A stretch of DNA of 57,037 nucleotides, from assembly GCA_003152075.1 (NCBI GenBank), contig PLZG01000050.1, positions 1 to 57,037 of the forward strand, read 5' to 3'. This document shows, piece by piece, positions 1-9,793 of the stretch. How positions within the stretch are numbered: the first letter of the stretch is position 1; every line of letters starts with the position of its first letter. Source of the DNA: a candidate division FCPU426 bacterium. GTDB lineage: Bacteria; Oederibacteriota; Muellerivitia; Muellerivitales; Muellerivitaceae. The notes beneath the pieces were generated by a model. It made no database searches and was not told the DNA's origin. It saw nothing but the letters and a program-made list of their open reading frames with translations. The translations under genes were made by a program, and so were the position numbers.

Positions 1-164
1 CAATTGGCAGGGCTTTTGCTTTAGTTCTAATGATTTTCTAATTTTGTGGAGGTTCTTGGGGGTAACTATACTAAGGCGGTTTTTCGATGGTTATCTTTGA
101 ACCAATTTTTGGGTGGGTTGGTGGTTGAGGGGCTTGTTAGAAGTTTGATGGAAGAACATAAAAC

Positions 165-170
165 AGGAGG
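165..170 (+). promoter_or_regulatory. Ribosome binding site deciding the glnA start
   Basis: A perfect AGGAGG lies 0 bases before ATG 171 and 6 bases before ATG 177. Only the second spacing is workable, so translation should start at 177. Confidence 0.8.
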
Positions 171-176
171 ATGCGA

Positions 177-1592
177 ATGACGGCTAAAGAAGTAATGGAT
201 CTTATCAAGCAGAAGGACGTGAAGTACGTTGATTTTCGTTTCATTGATATGCCCGGCATTTGGCAGCACACCACCTCGCCGGTGAAGTTCTTTGACGAGG
301 ATGTTTTCAAGGACGGGAAGGGCTTCGACGGTTCCTCCATCCGCGGGTTTCAGGCCATCAACGAATCCGACATGTTGCTCATTCCCGACCCGGCTTCCGC
401 CTTTATCGATCCCTTTTTCGAAGCCACAACCCTGGTCATGACCTGCAACGTTATTGATCCGGTCACCAGGGAATCCTATTCCCGCGATCCCCGCTACGTC
501 TGCCAAAAGGCAGAAAAGTACCTCACCACCACCGGTATCGCGGATACCTCCTATTGGGGCCCGGAAGCCGAGTTCTTCATTTTTAATGACATGAAATTTG
601 ACCAGACCATGAACAGCGGTTTTTACTCGGTGGATTCCACCGAGGGCTTGTGGAACACGGGCCGCGACGAGTATCCGAACCTGGCCTACAAGGTCCGCAA
701 CAAGGAAGGGTATTTCCCCGTTCCGCCGACCGACAGCCAGATGGATATCCGTTCCGAGATGACCACCATCATGCAGGAAATCGGCATCCAAATTGAAACT
801 CACCACCATGAGGTGGCCACCGCCGGCCAAGCCGAAATCGACATGGTGTTCGACAAGATGACGGCCATGGCCGACAAGCTCCTGAAATACAAGTACGTGG
901 TGAAGAACGTGGCGCGCCGCCATAACATGGTAGCCACTTTCATGCCCAAGCCCCTCTTCGGGGATAACGGATCGGGCATGCATGTTCATCAATCCATCTG
1001 GAAAGGCAACACCAACGTGATGTTCGACGAGAAGGGCTACGGCGGACTTTCGCAGGCCGCCTTGTGGTACATCGGCGGGTTATTGAAACACGCTCCGGCC
1101 CTTTGTGCCTTCATCACCCCCACGGTCAACAGCTACAAGCGCCTGACCCCGGGTTTCGAGGCCCCGGTCAACCTGGTCTACAGCCAGCGCAACCGCTCGG
1201 CTGCGTGCCGCATTCCGCTCTATTCCAAGAGCGCGAAGGCCAAACGCGTTGAGTTCCGTACCCCGGACCCATCCTGTAATCCTTACCTGGCCTTCCCGGC
1301 CATGTTGATGGCGGGGCTGGATGGAATCCAGAATAAGATCGATCCGGGCAAGCCGCATGACATGAACCTCTACGAGCTGGAAGGCCGCGAGTTGAAGAAG
1401 ATCAAGAGCGTTCCCGGTTCATTGGGTGAGGCCTTGGAAGCCTTGGAAGACGACCACGAGTTCCTGTTGAAGGGTGGGGTCTTCACGGAGGACTTGATCA
1501 ATGAATGGATCAGCTACAAGCGGACCAAGGAAATTGACGCCATCCGCTTGAGGCCCCATCCTTACGAGTTCGTGCTTTACCACGACATCTAA
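177..1592 (+). CDS. glnA: Glutamine synthetase type I (GlnA)
   Basis: Makes glutamine from glutamate, ammonia and ATP in the cytoplasm, the main entry of ammonium into metabolism. The 471-residue product has the usual GSI length. Visible signatures are the active-site stretch SEMTTIMQEIGI followed by the HHHEVA/GQAEID metal and glutamate-site region, the NGSGMHVHQS ATP-site motif, and NPYLAFPAMLMAGLDGI near residue 385. A Tyr in NLYEL (codon at 1371-1373) lies where adenylylated GSI enzymes are modified, so GlnE-type control is possible. An ATG at 171 is also in frame, but the AGGAGG at 165-170 abuts it and sits 6 bases from the ATG at 177, which gives the standard GSI start MTAKEV. The gene is monocistronic, with a strong terminator at 1611. 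Identification is secure; regulation is inferred. Confidence 0.97.
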   Translation: MTAKEVMDLIKQKDVKYVDFRFIDMPGIWQHTTSPVKFFDEDVFKDGKGFDGSSIRGFQAINESDMLLIPDPASAFIDPFFEATTLVMTCNVIDPVTRESYSRDPRYVCQKAEKYLTTTGIADTSYWGPEAEFFIFNDMKFDQTMNSGFYSVDSTEGLWNTGRDEYPNLAYKVRNKEGYFPVPPTDSQMDIRSEMTTIMQEIGIQIETHHHEVATAGQAEIDMVFDKMTAMADKLLKYKYVVKNVARRHNMVATFMPKPLFGDNGSGMHVHQSIWKGNTNVMFDEKGYGGLSQAALWYIGGLLKHAPALCAFITPTVNSYKRLTPGFEAPVNLVYSQRNRSAACRIPLYSKSAKAKRVEFRTPDPSCNPYLAFPAMLMAGLDGIQNKIDPGKPHDMNLYELEGRELKKIKSVPGSLGEALEALEDDHEFLLKGGVFTEDLINEWISYKRTKEIDAIRLRPHPYEFVLYHDI

Positions 1593-1610
1593 TCGGAAAT
1601 CGGCTGTTCC

Positions 1611-1660
1611 AAAGCCCCCTGTAGCAGAGTCCTAAGGGAACGCTACAGGGGCTTTTTGTT
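1611..1660 (+). terminator. Rho-independent terminator after glnA
   Basis: The left arm AAAGCCCCCTGTAGC (1611-1625) pairs with GCTACAGGGGCTTT (1642-1655), with one bulged C. The right arm runs into TTTTTGTTTTT. It closes the glnA unit and separates it from the surface-protein genes. Confidence 0.85.
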
Positions 1661-1824
1661 TTTGGGGACCGCAATATCCTTGAATTTATTGATGTTTTTG
1701 TATTAAAAAATATTCAATGAGAAAAAAATATTAGGCAAAAAGGGGAGTACAATTGGTTAGATTTGTTCACATTAAAACCTATAATTTTTTTCGGGAAACA
1801 CCAGTATGAAACAAGGGAAAAAAT

Positions 1825-3120
1825 ATGAAGCGACTTTTTGGTTGTGGTTTTAGGGGCAGCCTCAAAACCATCTTTTTGTCCAGTGCGGCTTTGATATTTT
1901 CAGCCACCTCTCCTGCTTTCTCGCTTAAAAACATGCTGATTTATGGGCCCACTTCTGGGTGCCATTCCGATACCGCGCCCGGTTACAACGTGACGGTTTG
2001 GAGTATCGCCCAATGGGCCGCCGCCACTACATCCCAGTTCGCCGCTTTCGATACCATTGTTTTTGAGGATTGCAACACCGGTAGCCCTTGCTTTGGCAGT
2101 GCTTCGGTTTGGGATACGGCTGTCGCTAACGAGGCGGCTTGGGTGCCCGCTGTTACGGGTAATATTTTTATCATTGGTTCAGATCCCGATTTTCACATTA
2201 ATACCTCAGGCGTGCCTGTATCCATGCTCTACCAATTCCTGGATTTTACCGCTAACGGCAGTGGCACGGGGCTTTACGTGGCCCTGAGCTGCGTCTTCGG
2301 TTCAGCTGCGGCGAATACGCCGGTTCCGCTTCTTTCGGGGTTTGGAACCTTTACGGTACAGGGGGCTACTTCCAACGCTGCCCATAAAATATCAAACCAT
2401 CCCTCGTTAAACGGAGTTACTGACGCCATCCTTTCCAATTGGAATGAATCCGTGCATGAGGGGTTTGATAGCTTTGACCCGTCATTCCAACCGCTAGCTA
2501 TCGCCACGAGCGCGGGCGTGATCAATTACACCGCGCCTGATGGAACCCAGGGCATCCCCTATATCCTGGCCCGGGGAGTTACTTTTATCCCGACTCCTTG
2601 CGGCTTGCCTGGCAACACCTGCACTCCCTTTCCCACACCTACCTCAACTCCCACCGACACCCCGACCGAAACACCCACCGTCACCCCTACTTTTACCGCG
2701 ACATTAACCCCCACGATCTCGCCCACAAACACGCCCACTAACTCACCGACTAATACATCCACCCTTTCCCCTACTGTAACCCCCACAAACTCCCCCACCC
2801 CGACTATCACTATGACTTTTACGCCTTCATGTGTCCCCAATGTTTGGCCCGATCCCTTTAATGCCCTTTACGCGGTGGGGAATGTCTTGAAGATCGGATG
2901 TGTGCCCTCTGGAGCGGCCGTCAACTTTTATACTCTTTCCGGCGAGAAGGTCAGGACGGTTTCTAACTCGGCTTTCATTTATGGAAGCCCATTCACGGCG
3001 ATTTGGGACGGAAAGAACGAAAACGGAATCCCGGTTTCCTCGGGGATCTACTTTTACGTGATCCAGAATGGCGATAAGGTCTTACAGAGGGGAAAGTTTG
3101 TCGTCATGAGTGGCAAATAG
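1825..3120 (+). CDS. Secreted protein with Thr/Pro linker and FlgD-like C-terminal domain
   Basis: The 431-residue product has a signal peptide (about residues 1-33, [15 protein letters not shown]) and an N-terminal region to about residue 262 that I do not recognise (aromatic, Ser/Thr-rich, probably beta). A Thr/Pro linker of about 70 residues follows ([15 protein letters not shown] type, about 2630-2830). The C-terminal domain (about 337-431) reads [37 protein letters not shown] and ends in a basic strand, as in FlgD Ig-like and type IX sorting domains. AAGGGA at 1813-1818 is 6 bases before the ATG. The same modular plan occurs in the next two genes, and a PorV-like gene closes the group. 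Extracellular or surface location is likely; the function of the N-terminal part is unknown. A PEP-CTERM type of sorting tail was considered but is absent. Confidence 0.85.
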   Translation: MKRLFGCGFRGSLKTIFLSSAALIFSATSPAFSLKNMLIYGPTSGCHSDTAPGYNVTVWSIAQWAAATTSQFAAFDTIVFEDCNTGSPCFGSASVWDTAVANEAAWVPAVTGNIFIIGSDPDFHINTSGVPVSMLYQFLDFTANGSGTGLYVALSCVFGSAAANTPVPLLSGFGTFTVQGATSNAAHKISNHPSLNGVTDAILSNWNESVHEGFDSFDPSFQPLAIATSAGVINYTAPDGTQGIPYILARGVTFIPTPCGLPGNTCTPFPTPTSTPTDTPTETPTVTPTFTATLTPTISPTNTPTNSPTNTSTLSPTVTPTNSPTPTITMTFTPSCVPNVWPDPFNALYAVGNVLKIGCVPSGAAVNFYTLSGEKVRTVSNSAFIYGSPFTAIWDGKNENGIPVSSGIYFYVIQNGDKVLQRGKFVVMSGK

Positions 3121-3241
3121 TTAAAACGAACTAGGGCGGTCCCTTTGGGTTTTGAGAGAGTGCGTTAAGGGGAATATTCCCTGACGATACTGAAATGTCG
3201 GCTTTTTAATGGCTATTTAAGCGGATATTACAGCTCTGAGG

Positions 3242-3269
3242 TTACCTTTAAATTCTATCCTGGTATAAT
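3242..3269 (+). promoter_or_regulatory. Possible sigma70-like promoter
   Basis: TTACCT (3242-3247) and TATAAT (3264-3269) are separated by 16 bases, about 60 bases upstream of the ATG at 3331. A similar TATAAT at 1780-1785 precedes the preceding gene but lacks a convincing -35. Weak evidence from consensus match only. Confidence 0.4.
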
Positions 3270-3330
3270 TTTTCATCATCATTTTTAATCTTTTAAATTC
3301 CATCCACAGAGAAATATAAATGGTTATGTA

Positions 3331-4629
3331 ATGACTTCTCCCTTGATACCCAAACCACCAGGCCTCAAAGCCCTCTTACTTATAATTTTCGCGGCCTTCT
3401 CCCTCGGAAGCTTTGAATCCTGTTGGGCCTGGGTCAATCAAGGCTTTGAGACGGGCAATCTCACGGGATGGTTGGTGTCTTACGGCAATAGTGTACTCCC
3501 GCCTTCCACAGCAAGCGCGGTTCTTCAGGGGCCAGCTCCCAATACCAACGGTGGGCTTACCATGGTTCATAGCGGTACTTATGCGTGCCAGCTTTTCTCG
3601 AGTTCTGGGGACAGCAACCACCTGGATTTTGCCCAGATCGAGCAATCGGATATCGTGCCGCCCGCGACCCCTTGGATATCTTTTTGGTTCGCCGCAGTTT
3701 TGAGTGGGGCCCATTATAGCCAAAAACCCACACAGGCACCCTATGGTTCAGACTCTTTCGTTCTGGCGGAAATCCTGGGGCCAAGCGGGACAATTTATTC
3801 CCAGAGATATAGTTGGTACGACAACAAATCCCAGTTGGTGGATGACGGCCTTGCCAATTCCGCCGCTCCCTGGATGCACCTGCCCTGGACCCAATATTAT
3901 TTCGATTTGACCGCTTACATCGGCCAGCCGGTTACAATAGTTTACACAGCCTATGACTGCTGTTGCAGCGGCCATTATAGTTATGGTTATATAGATGACG
4001 CTCAGTGGCTCTCTACCTCCCAGGTGCCAACGAAGACCTTTACTCCCACGGACACTGCTACCAACAGTCCCACCTTAACCCCTACCCTTACCTTAACGGC
4101 TACTCTCACTCCAACCGACAGTCCCACGAACACCCCTACCGATACGCCCACTCCTTGTTATGTGAATGGAAACACTTGTACCCCCTCCAATACCTTCACC
4201 CCCACCGATACCCCCACCATCACCTACACTCCTACCATCACGTCTACGGCAACCAACAGCCCTTCCCTCACCCCAACCAACTCACCCACTTCAACCCTTA
4301 CCCCCACCTTTACTATTACCTATACTCCGACTTGCCAAACCCTGGTATGGCCCAATCCATTCAATCCGAGCTTCGCAGTAGGGAACGTCTTGAAAGTTGG
4401 CTGCGTTCCGGATGGGGCGAAGGTGACTATTTACACCCTATCGGGCGAAAAGGTCATTGATTTAAGTTCCCCCACCCGGATTTTCTCCATGGACCGTACC
4501 GAAACCTGGAACGGCCAGAACGAGAGGGGGTTGCCGGTTTCTTCCGGGATTTATTATTACGTGATCCAAAAAGATGATAAGGTTTTGTATCGGGGGAAAA
4601 TCCTCGTCGTGATAAGCGAAAAAAATTAG
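3331..4629 (+). CDS. Secreted protein: N-terminal beta domain, Thr/Pro linker, FlgD-like C-terminal domain
   Basis: The 432-residue product has a signal peptide (about 1-34, [18 protein letters not shown]). An N-terminal domain of about 195 residues begins [15 protein letters not shown] and contains paired acidic and aromatic strands ([40 protein letters not shown]). This is the pattern of galactose-binding or jellyroll modules that start with 'GFETG.l.GW'. A Thr/Pro linker spans about residues 231-335, interrupted by CYVNGNTC. The C-terminal domain ([37 protein letters not shown]) is closely related to that of the preceding gene, so the two are paralogues at this end. It is probably exported and surface-attached; carbohydrate binding is inferred from fold-like pattern only. 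No good Shine-Dalgarno site precedes the ATG. Confidence 0.82.
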   Translation: MTSPLIPKPPGLKALLLIIFAAFSLGSFESCWAWVNQGFETGNLTGWLVSYGNSVLPPSTASAVLQGPAPNTNGGLTMVHSGTYACQLFSSSGDSNHLDFAQIEQSDIVPPATPWISFWFAAVLSGAHYSQKPTQAPYGSDSFVLAEILGPSGTIYSQRYSWYDNKSQLVDDGLANSAAPWMHLPWTQYYFDLTAYIGQPVTIVYTAYDCCCSGHYSYGYIDDAQWLSTSQVPTKTFTPTDTATNSPTLTPTLTLTATLTPTDSPTNTPTDTPTPCYVNGNTCTPSNTFTPTDTPTITYTPTITSTATNSPSLTPTNSPTSTLTPTFTITYTPTCQTLVWPNPFNPSFAVGNVLKVGCVPDGAKVTIYTLSGEKVIDLSSPTRIFSMDRTETWNGQNERGLPVSSGIYYYVIQKDDKVLYRGKILVVISEKN

Positions 4630-4823
4630 AATAGTTTTACCCCTGCTTGAAAGCGTTCTTTTTCAAGGTATTCAAGGAAAATTAAAGTCCATTCATCACT
4701 AGTTTTCGACCAAGTTCATAAAAAATGATATATTTGATTAAAGCCTTAGGTTAAATTTAAGTCCTAATATAAAGGTTTTGTCGCTTTCACGGCTTTCACC
4801 GAGAAATCGTTTTAAGGTGATAC

Positions 4824-7331
4824 ATGTTCCACATCGAAAAAAAAATTAAATTCATCAGTTACGTTTTTATGTTTTTGTTTATTCCTGGTTTTTTGTTCGC
4901 TCAGTCCGTTTCATTCAGTAGTATTTCTGTGTCCAATGCAAACCCCGCGCCCGGTTCGGTCGTTGGGGTGACGGTTGTTTACTGCCAATTAAGCACGTTT
5001 AAAGTCCCTTATTTTTATGTAGGCCTAAATCCAAGTCAAACAACCCTTCAAGCTTGTCCCGCGGTCAATCAAACTCTTTTGGTCGATAAAAACACCTCTC
5101 CAACGGGCGTGAGCCCGGTGACTTCTTCGGCTAATGATGCCAACGATGGCGGTGGCGGCTGGGCTGGTGTGGGTTGGAACGGGACTGCTCTATGTCCAAC
5201 CACCCAAATTTGGAACGTGACTATTCCTTCCGCCATTTCTGCGGGGCCTTATAATTTAATTGTCCAGGAACATGATTATTACATCGGTTGTGACGGGGCG
5301 GCTTATCCCAATATTTCCACCGTGATCACACTCCCTTTGCCATCCGCGGCGTTTACGATAGCCAAAAGAGCGGAAGCGACCACGGCCGCGCCAAATGGCT
5401 TCATCCTCTATAGCATCGATTATTCTTTCGTGAACACGACCGGGTTCAACATTTGGGACACAGTTCCGCCAAATACGACTTTGGTTTCGGTGGGGCCCCA
5501 AAATATCGCGAGCGGGGTGACAAACGTCGGATCACCCGCGGGCAGCCCTATTACCTGGACCCCTGGCGCGGCGACCACCCAACAAACCGGAACGGTTTGG
5601 TTTTTGGTCAGCGTCAACCCCGGGACGGCTGACGGAACAATTATTAACAATACGGCTTCCGGCCAAACCAACGACGTGGGCCTGACCAATAGCAACACGG
5701 TACCGGTCACGGTTCAAATACCTAACCTTAACTTGACTAAAAGCGAGTCGGCGAATTCCTTGGCCGCGGGAAGCACTGTGACATACAACTTGGATTGGAC
5801 CGCTACCGGAAAAAATCTTCAGCTATACGATTCTTACGACAACATTGTGGCGGGGAACAGCACCAGCGGCAGCGCGGTGGCCTGGGGTTATGACGGAACG
5901 AATTACACCGTGGCACCGGCTGGGAGCCCTTCGGCCAACGGAACATGGACCGTGGAGGCCGATGCGCAAGGCAACCACTATATCCGCGCGCAGGTTGCGG
6001 CCAATTGCCCTGGAGGCCCGCCCAATCAACTTCCCGAGTTGATCCGAAGCGTTCCCGGGTTGGACATCTGCAGTGATTTCATTGTGGAAGGGGATATCGA
6101 GATTCCCCTTTCAACTTCCTGTCCGTCAGGCGCGGACGCCCATATAGTCCTGGCTTGCAACCCTTCTCAGGGGATTACCTTAAAAGCCGCGCTCTCGATT
6201 GACAACAATCCGGGTAATCTTTTCATCCAGAAAAATAATATTTACCCCCTTCCTGCAGGCGCCGCTATGGCCGTTAATTTTCCCGTTGGTTCCCCAACCA
6301 CGATCACTTTCGGTCTTTGGTACACCGTTAGTGCTGAAGTCAAATGTTCGGGGACAGGTACCATCACCTATATCGTGGCGCTTTGGCCCAAGGGCAATCC
6401 TGCCGCCGCAGTGACGCTTAATTACACGGACAATACCGCTATCCAACCCTTCTGCTCCGGGGGATGGACCCAAGGTTGGCAGGTAGACGCGACATCGGGA
6501 GAGGATTGGTACTCCAATCTGAAGATTTTCGGTCCGGGACCTATCGTGAGCGCCGCCGTGACGGACATCGTTCCGACCGGAGTTTCTTATTTGGGTAGCA
6601 GCACTGGGGCGGTTTACAACGCCGGAACTAGCACGATTTCCTGGAACTCCCCAGCCGCCTTTCCGGCCACCATGTTTTCCTTTGATACGGCAATCAATTG
6701 GTGGGGAAATGTGGCTTGCCCGGGCCCTATTAACAATAGTTTCACTATGGCCGCTTCCGGAATTCCGGTGACGACTTCCAACACGGTGAGCCTGACCTTA
6801 AGTTCCTGCATAACCCCCACCCCTACTCCGACCAATACCACGGGTCCCTCGCCCACCAATTCTCCAACTCCAAGCCCGACCAATTCACCCACATTAAGCC
6901 CAACTCAAAGCCCCACTAATACGCCTACTTTGAGCCCGACACTCACCATTACCAATACGTCAACTTTAACCCCCATTCCAACCAACACCAACACCCCCAC
7001 TATCACTTACACTCTCACTATATCACCCACTTCCAGCCCCACCCCCCCGGGGCTCCATGTTTGGCCCATTCCCTTCGATCCCAAGTACGCCTTTAAAAAT
7101 TTCTTCAAGGCCTATATGGTTCCCTCAAAATCGACCATGGACATTTATACCGTTTCGGGAGAATTAACCGTTCACCTGTCAGAGGGGAACAAAGGCACCC
7201 CAGGAGAGATTGATTGGGACGGGCACAATACTAATAATGTGATGGTTTCAACGGGGACTTACTATTACGTTATTCAAGGCAACGGTTCTACCTTATTAAA
7301 GGGGAAGGTTCTTGTCCTCATTGACCAATAA
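4824..7331 (+). CDS. Secreted DUF11-type protein with nested domain, Thr/Pro linker and FlgD-like C-terminal domain
   Basis: The 835-residue product has a signal peptide ending near FLFAQ (about residue 27). Next come an N-terminal beta domain (about 30-175), a DUF11-type repeat (from FTIAKRAE, with [15 protein letters not shown]), and a second DUF11 start (NLTKSESANSLAAGSTVTY). The second repeat is interrupted by about 230 residues resembling a concanavalin/LamG-like module (YDSYDN, VEGDIEIP, GADAHIVLA, WYSNLKIFGPGP) before it resumes with IVPTGVSYLGSS. The Thr/Pro linker covers about residues 662-743, and a FlgD-like domain (VWPIPFDPKY, IYTVSGEL, IDWDGHNTNN, YYYVIQGNG) ends the protein. AAGGTGA at 4814-4820 precedes the ATG by 3 bases. 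It is closely parallel to the giant proteins at 31.1 and 38.4 kb. Likely surface or adhesin-like; function unproven. Confidence 0.82.
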   Translation: MFHIEKKIKFISYVFMFLFIPGFLFAQSVSFSSISVSNANPAPGSVVGVTVVYCQLSTFKVPYFYVGLNPSQTTLQACPAVNQTLLVDKNTSPTGVSPVTSSANDANDGGGGWAGVGWNGTALCPTTQIWNVTIPSAISAGPYNLIVQEHDYYIGCDGAAYPNISTVITLPLPSAAFTIAKRAEATTAAPNGFILYSIDYSFVNTTGFNIWDTVPPNTTLVSVGPQNIASGVTNVGSPAGSPITWTPGAATTQQTGTVWFLVSVNPGTADGTIINNTASGQTNDVGLTNSNTVPVTVQIPNLNLTKSESANSLAAGSTVTYNLDWTATGKNLQLYDSYDNIVAGNSTSGSAVAWGYDGTNYTVAPAGSPSANGTWTVEADAQGNHYIRAQVAANCPGGPPNQLPELIRSVPGLDICSDFIVEGDIEIPLSTSCPSGADAHIVLACNPSQGITLKAALSIDNNPGNLFIQKNNIYPLPAGAAMAVNFPVGSPTTITFGLWYTVSAEVKCSGTGTITYIVALWPKGNPAAAVTLNYTDNTAIQPFCSGGWTQGWQVDATSGEDWYSNLKIFGPGPIVSAAVTDIVPTGVSYLGSSTGAVYNAGTSTISWNSPAAFPATMFSFDTAINWWGNVACPGPINNSFTMAASGIPVTTSNTVSLTLSSCITPTPTPTNTTGPSPTNSPTPSPTNSPTLSPTQSPTNTPTLSPTLTITNTSTLTPIPTNTNTPTITYTLTISPTSSPTPPGLHVWPIPFDPKYAFKNFFKAYMVPSKSTMDIYTVSGELTVHLSEGNKGTPGEIDWDGHNTNNVMVSTGTYYYVIQGNGSTLLKGKVLVLIDQ

Positions 7332-7453
7332 ATCCGCCTATTTTTCGTATAATCAATGCAGAATGAAGGTTGGGAGTTTTTGAGGTAAGGTAATATAATA
7401 TTTTGCGGTTGAAATTGATTTGGACCCTATCCCGAAAGAAAAGCCAAATTAAT

Positions 7454-9670
7454 ATGAAAAGAAATATATTGAAAAACCTTTTATCGCCCTCCATTTCCAT
7501 TATCCCCAAGACCCTCATCGCTTTATTTCTTCTCGTCCCATTACCCCTTTTGGCCCAAGTGAACGGTGCCGGAAGCACCAGTACCAACTTCCAAAAAATC
7601 GGTATGGGAGCACGCGCGTCCGCTATGGGGGAAGCTTTCTCGGCAGTTTCCGACGACGCGACAGCGGTTTTTTGGAACCCCGCCGGCCTTATCATGGCCA
7701 AGGGGACACAGTTCAACCTGACCCACGCCGAATGGCTCCAGGGAGTTACCAACGAGTTTTTCGCCTTTAGCCAGAACATTGAATCTGACGGGGCGTTTGG
7801 GGGAAGCTTAGGTTATTTAGGGACGGGATCATTTCCCGGGGCTTTGGAAACCCCTTCGGGAACCTATGGCGGGGTGGGAGACAACATCAGCGCCTCCAGC
7901 TATATCGGAAGCCTGGCTTACGCGCAAAGGCTTGGCAACTGGATCAACGGCGATTTTTTCAAGCACACCATGATGGGTATTAAAGCTACCGTGGTGGGCC
8001 AGAACGTAGTGAACGTGGGAAGCGCGGGTTTGGCCTTTGACGCCGGGCTTATGTATGAAGTAACCCGAAAAACTTTCTACCTTTCCGCTTTGGCCAGCAA
8101 TATCGGAACCCAATTCCAGGGCACAGTTATTTCAGCGGCGGGCGTGACGGCCACCCAGAACTACAGCCAGCCCATGATGTTCAAGGTCGGCGGGGCCTAC
8201 CATCTTCATAACCTTCTCATGAAAAGGGACCGCGACATCATCGCCCTGGAAACCGACGCCCAAATCGACACGGGGGTAAAATTCAACATTGGGGACGAGT
8301 ACCGGCTGGTGTTCGGCCGAAACGCCGTGGCCCTGAGGGTAGGTTACCGCACGGGCGGCGATCTGGGAACCTTGGCGGGTTTAACCAGCGGCGTCGGGAT
8401 TTCCCACCGGTTCGACGACTTTGAGGCGGGGTTGGACTACGCCTTCGTTCCCTACGGGGTTTTGGGTGACACGCACCGGATTTCGGTCAATGTGGTTATA
8501 GGGGGGCCTTTAATTCCGCCGGAAGCCTACGTTACCGCTTCCCCCGCATTTATTTTGGGCCAGCAAAGTTTGAAAGTTAATTTCGCCACCAAGAGCGAAG
8601 AACCCATTGACCACTACAAAATATCCATCCTCGATCCCTCGGGCATGCTGGTGAAGACTTTTGAAGGCAAGGGAAACCCGCCCTCCAATTATTTGTGGGA
8701 TGGCCGCAATCAGACGGGGTCGCTGGTGCCGCAAGGCAACTACACCATTAATCTGGAAGTCACGAACGACGAGGAACTGTCGGCCAAGGCCCGGCCGCGT
8801 GAGGCATTCGCCAAATGGGTTCCGAAGCGGGTTCCTTACCAATACACCTTCGGGGTTTCGGGCGATCTTTTGTTCGACTCAGGCAAGGACGAGCTGCTGA
8901 AGAAGGGTTACGACGCCATTCAAAAGACTGCCGACGCCATTCAACGTAAATATCCGGACAGCATGATCATCATCGCCGGTCACACAGACGATCAGCACCT
9001 CGCCAAGGGCGCTAAGTTCGCGGACAATAAAGCCCTCTCGCTGGCTCGGTCCCAGGCGGTCATGAATTATCTCGTGAAAAACGGGGTGAATCCCAACAAG
9101 CTAAGCGTCATTGGGTATGGGGAAACTAAGCCCATCGCCGATAATAAAACTCCGATTGGCCGGGCGAAGAACCGCCGGGTGGAGTTGGTTGTCTCAGGGG
9201 TCATGGACGCCTCCTCGAACGACTTGATCGCAGAGGGCCAAAGCATGATGAAGGAAAAGAGAACCCGTGAAGCGCTGGAAAGGTTCCTCAAGGCGGTCGA
9301 GGCCGATACCCGTAACCCAAGGGCTTATAAATTGGCGGGGGATTGTTACCTGTTGTTAGGCGGGAAAGACCAAGCTGCCGCCGCTTATCGGAAATCCCTG
9401 GAGTGGAATCCCCAAGACAGTAACTTGCGGAATTGGTTAAACACCTACGCTCCTTCAGCTCAACCTGCTCCATTATCACCCTTGCCCTCCCTGCCAGTGC
9501 CCGGCGCCGGCGCGCCCGCTCCAGCTCCCCAATCGAATACCGCCGCGCCAGCCCTGGCCGCTCCTGTCGCGGCGGCTCCAGTGGCCACGACTGTTCCTGT
9601 TACCGCTGCTCCCCCGGTGGCCGCTCCCGCTGCCCCCTCGGGCATGCCCCAGCCGGTCGAAGGCCAATAA
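7454..9670 (+). CDS. PorV/PorQ-like outer-membrane barrel fused to FlgD-like, OmpA and TPR domains
   Basis: The 738-residue product begins with a signal peptide (to about 35, LLVPLPLLAQ). Residues about 40-355 match the PorV/PorQ (UPF0164) pattern: FQKIGMGARASAMGEAFSAVSDDATAVFWNPAGL, given here in outline, then many amphipathic strands. A FlgD-like Ig module follows at about 373-440 (ILDPSGMLVKTF, YLWDGRNQTG), then an OmpA-like peptidoglycan-binding domain at about 465-582 (LFDSGKDEL, IAGHTDD, LARSQAVMNYL, GYGETKPIADN, NRRVEL). A TPR pair (about 608-662) and a Pro/Ala tail complete it. An in-frame TTG exists at 7403, but the ATG at 7454 starts a clean signal peptide. In type IX secretion PorV shuttles cargo carrying C-terminal signals, and this gene directly follows three such candidate cargo genes. 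The exact role is inferred. Confidence 0.85.
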   Translation: MKRNILKNLLSPSISIIPKTLIALFLLVPLPLLAQVNGAGSTSTNFQKIGMGARASAMGEAFSAVSDDATAVFWNPAGLIMAKGTQFNLTHAEWLQGVTNEFFAFSQNIESDGAFGGSLGYLGTGSFPGALETPSGTYGGVGDNISASSYIGSLAYAQRLGNWINGDFFKHTMMGIKATVVGQNVVNVGSAGLAFDAGLMYEVTRKTFYLSALASNIGTQFQGTVISAAGVTATQNYSQPMMFKVGGAYHLHNLLMKRDRDIIALETDAQIDTGVKFNIGDEYRLVFGRNAVALRVGYRTGGDLGTLAGLTSGVGISHRFDDFEAGLDYAFVPYGVLGDTHRISVNVVIGGPLIPPEAYVTASPAFILGQQSLKVNFATKSEEPIDHYKISILDPSGMLVKTFEGKGNPPSNYLWDGRNQTGSLVPQGNYTINLEVTNDEELSAKARPREAFAKWVPKRVPYQYTFGVSGDLLFDSGKDELLKKGYDAIQKTADAIQRKYPDSMIIIAGHTDDQHLAKGAKFADNKALSLARSQAVMNYLVKNGVNPNKLSVIGYGETKPIADNKTPIGRAKNRRVELVVSGVMDASSNDLIAEGQSMMKEKRTREALERFLKAVEADTRNPRAYKLAGDCYLLLGGKDQAAAAYRKSLEWNPQDSNLRNWLNTYAPSAQPAPLSPLPSLPVPGAGAPAPAPQSNTAAPALAAPVAAAPVATTVPVTAAPPVAAPAAPSGMPQPVEGQ

Positions 9671-9793
9671 GTTAAAATTTAAAGCGGTAAAACGCAGGTC
9701 TTATTAAACTTTACTGCCGATAAAAGGCCTGTTACCCTTTGTCCCGAAGCGGGTTCCCCGCAATTTGGAATTAAAATCCGAAAAGGTTTTACC

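Noticed and set aside
66-992. 308-codon minus-strand open frame over glnA
   Set aside because: It lies opposite the well-conserved glnA coding sequence and resembles no family; its openness follows from codon bias of the real gene.
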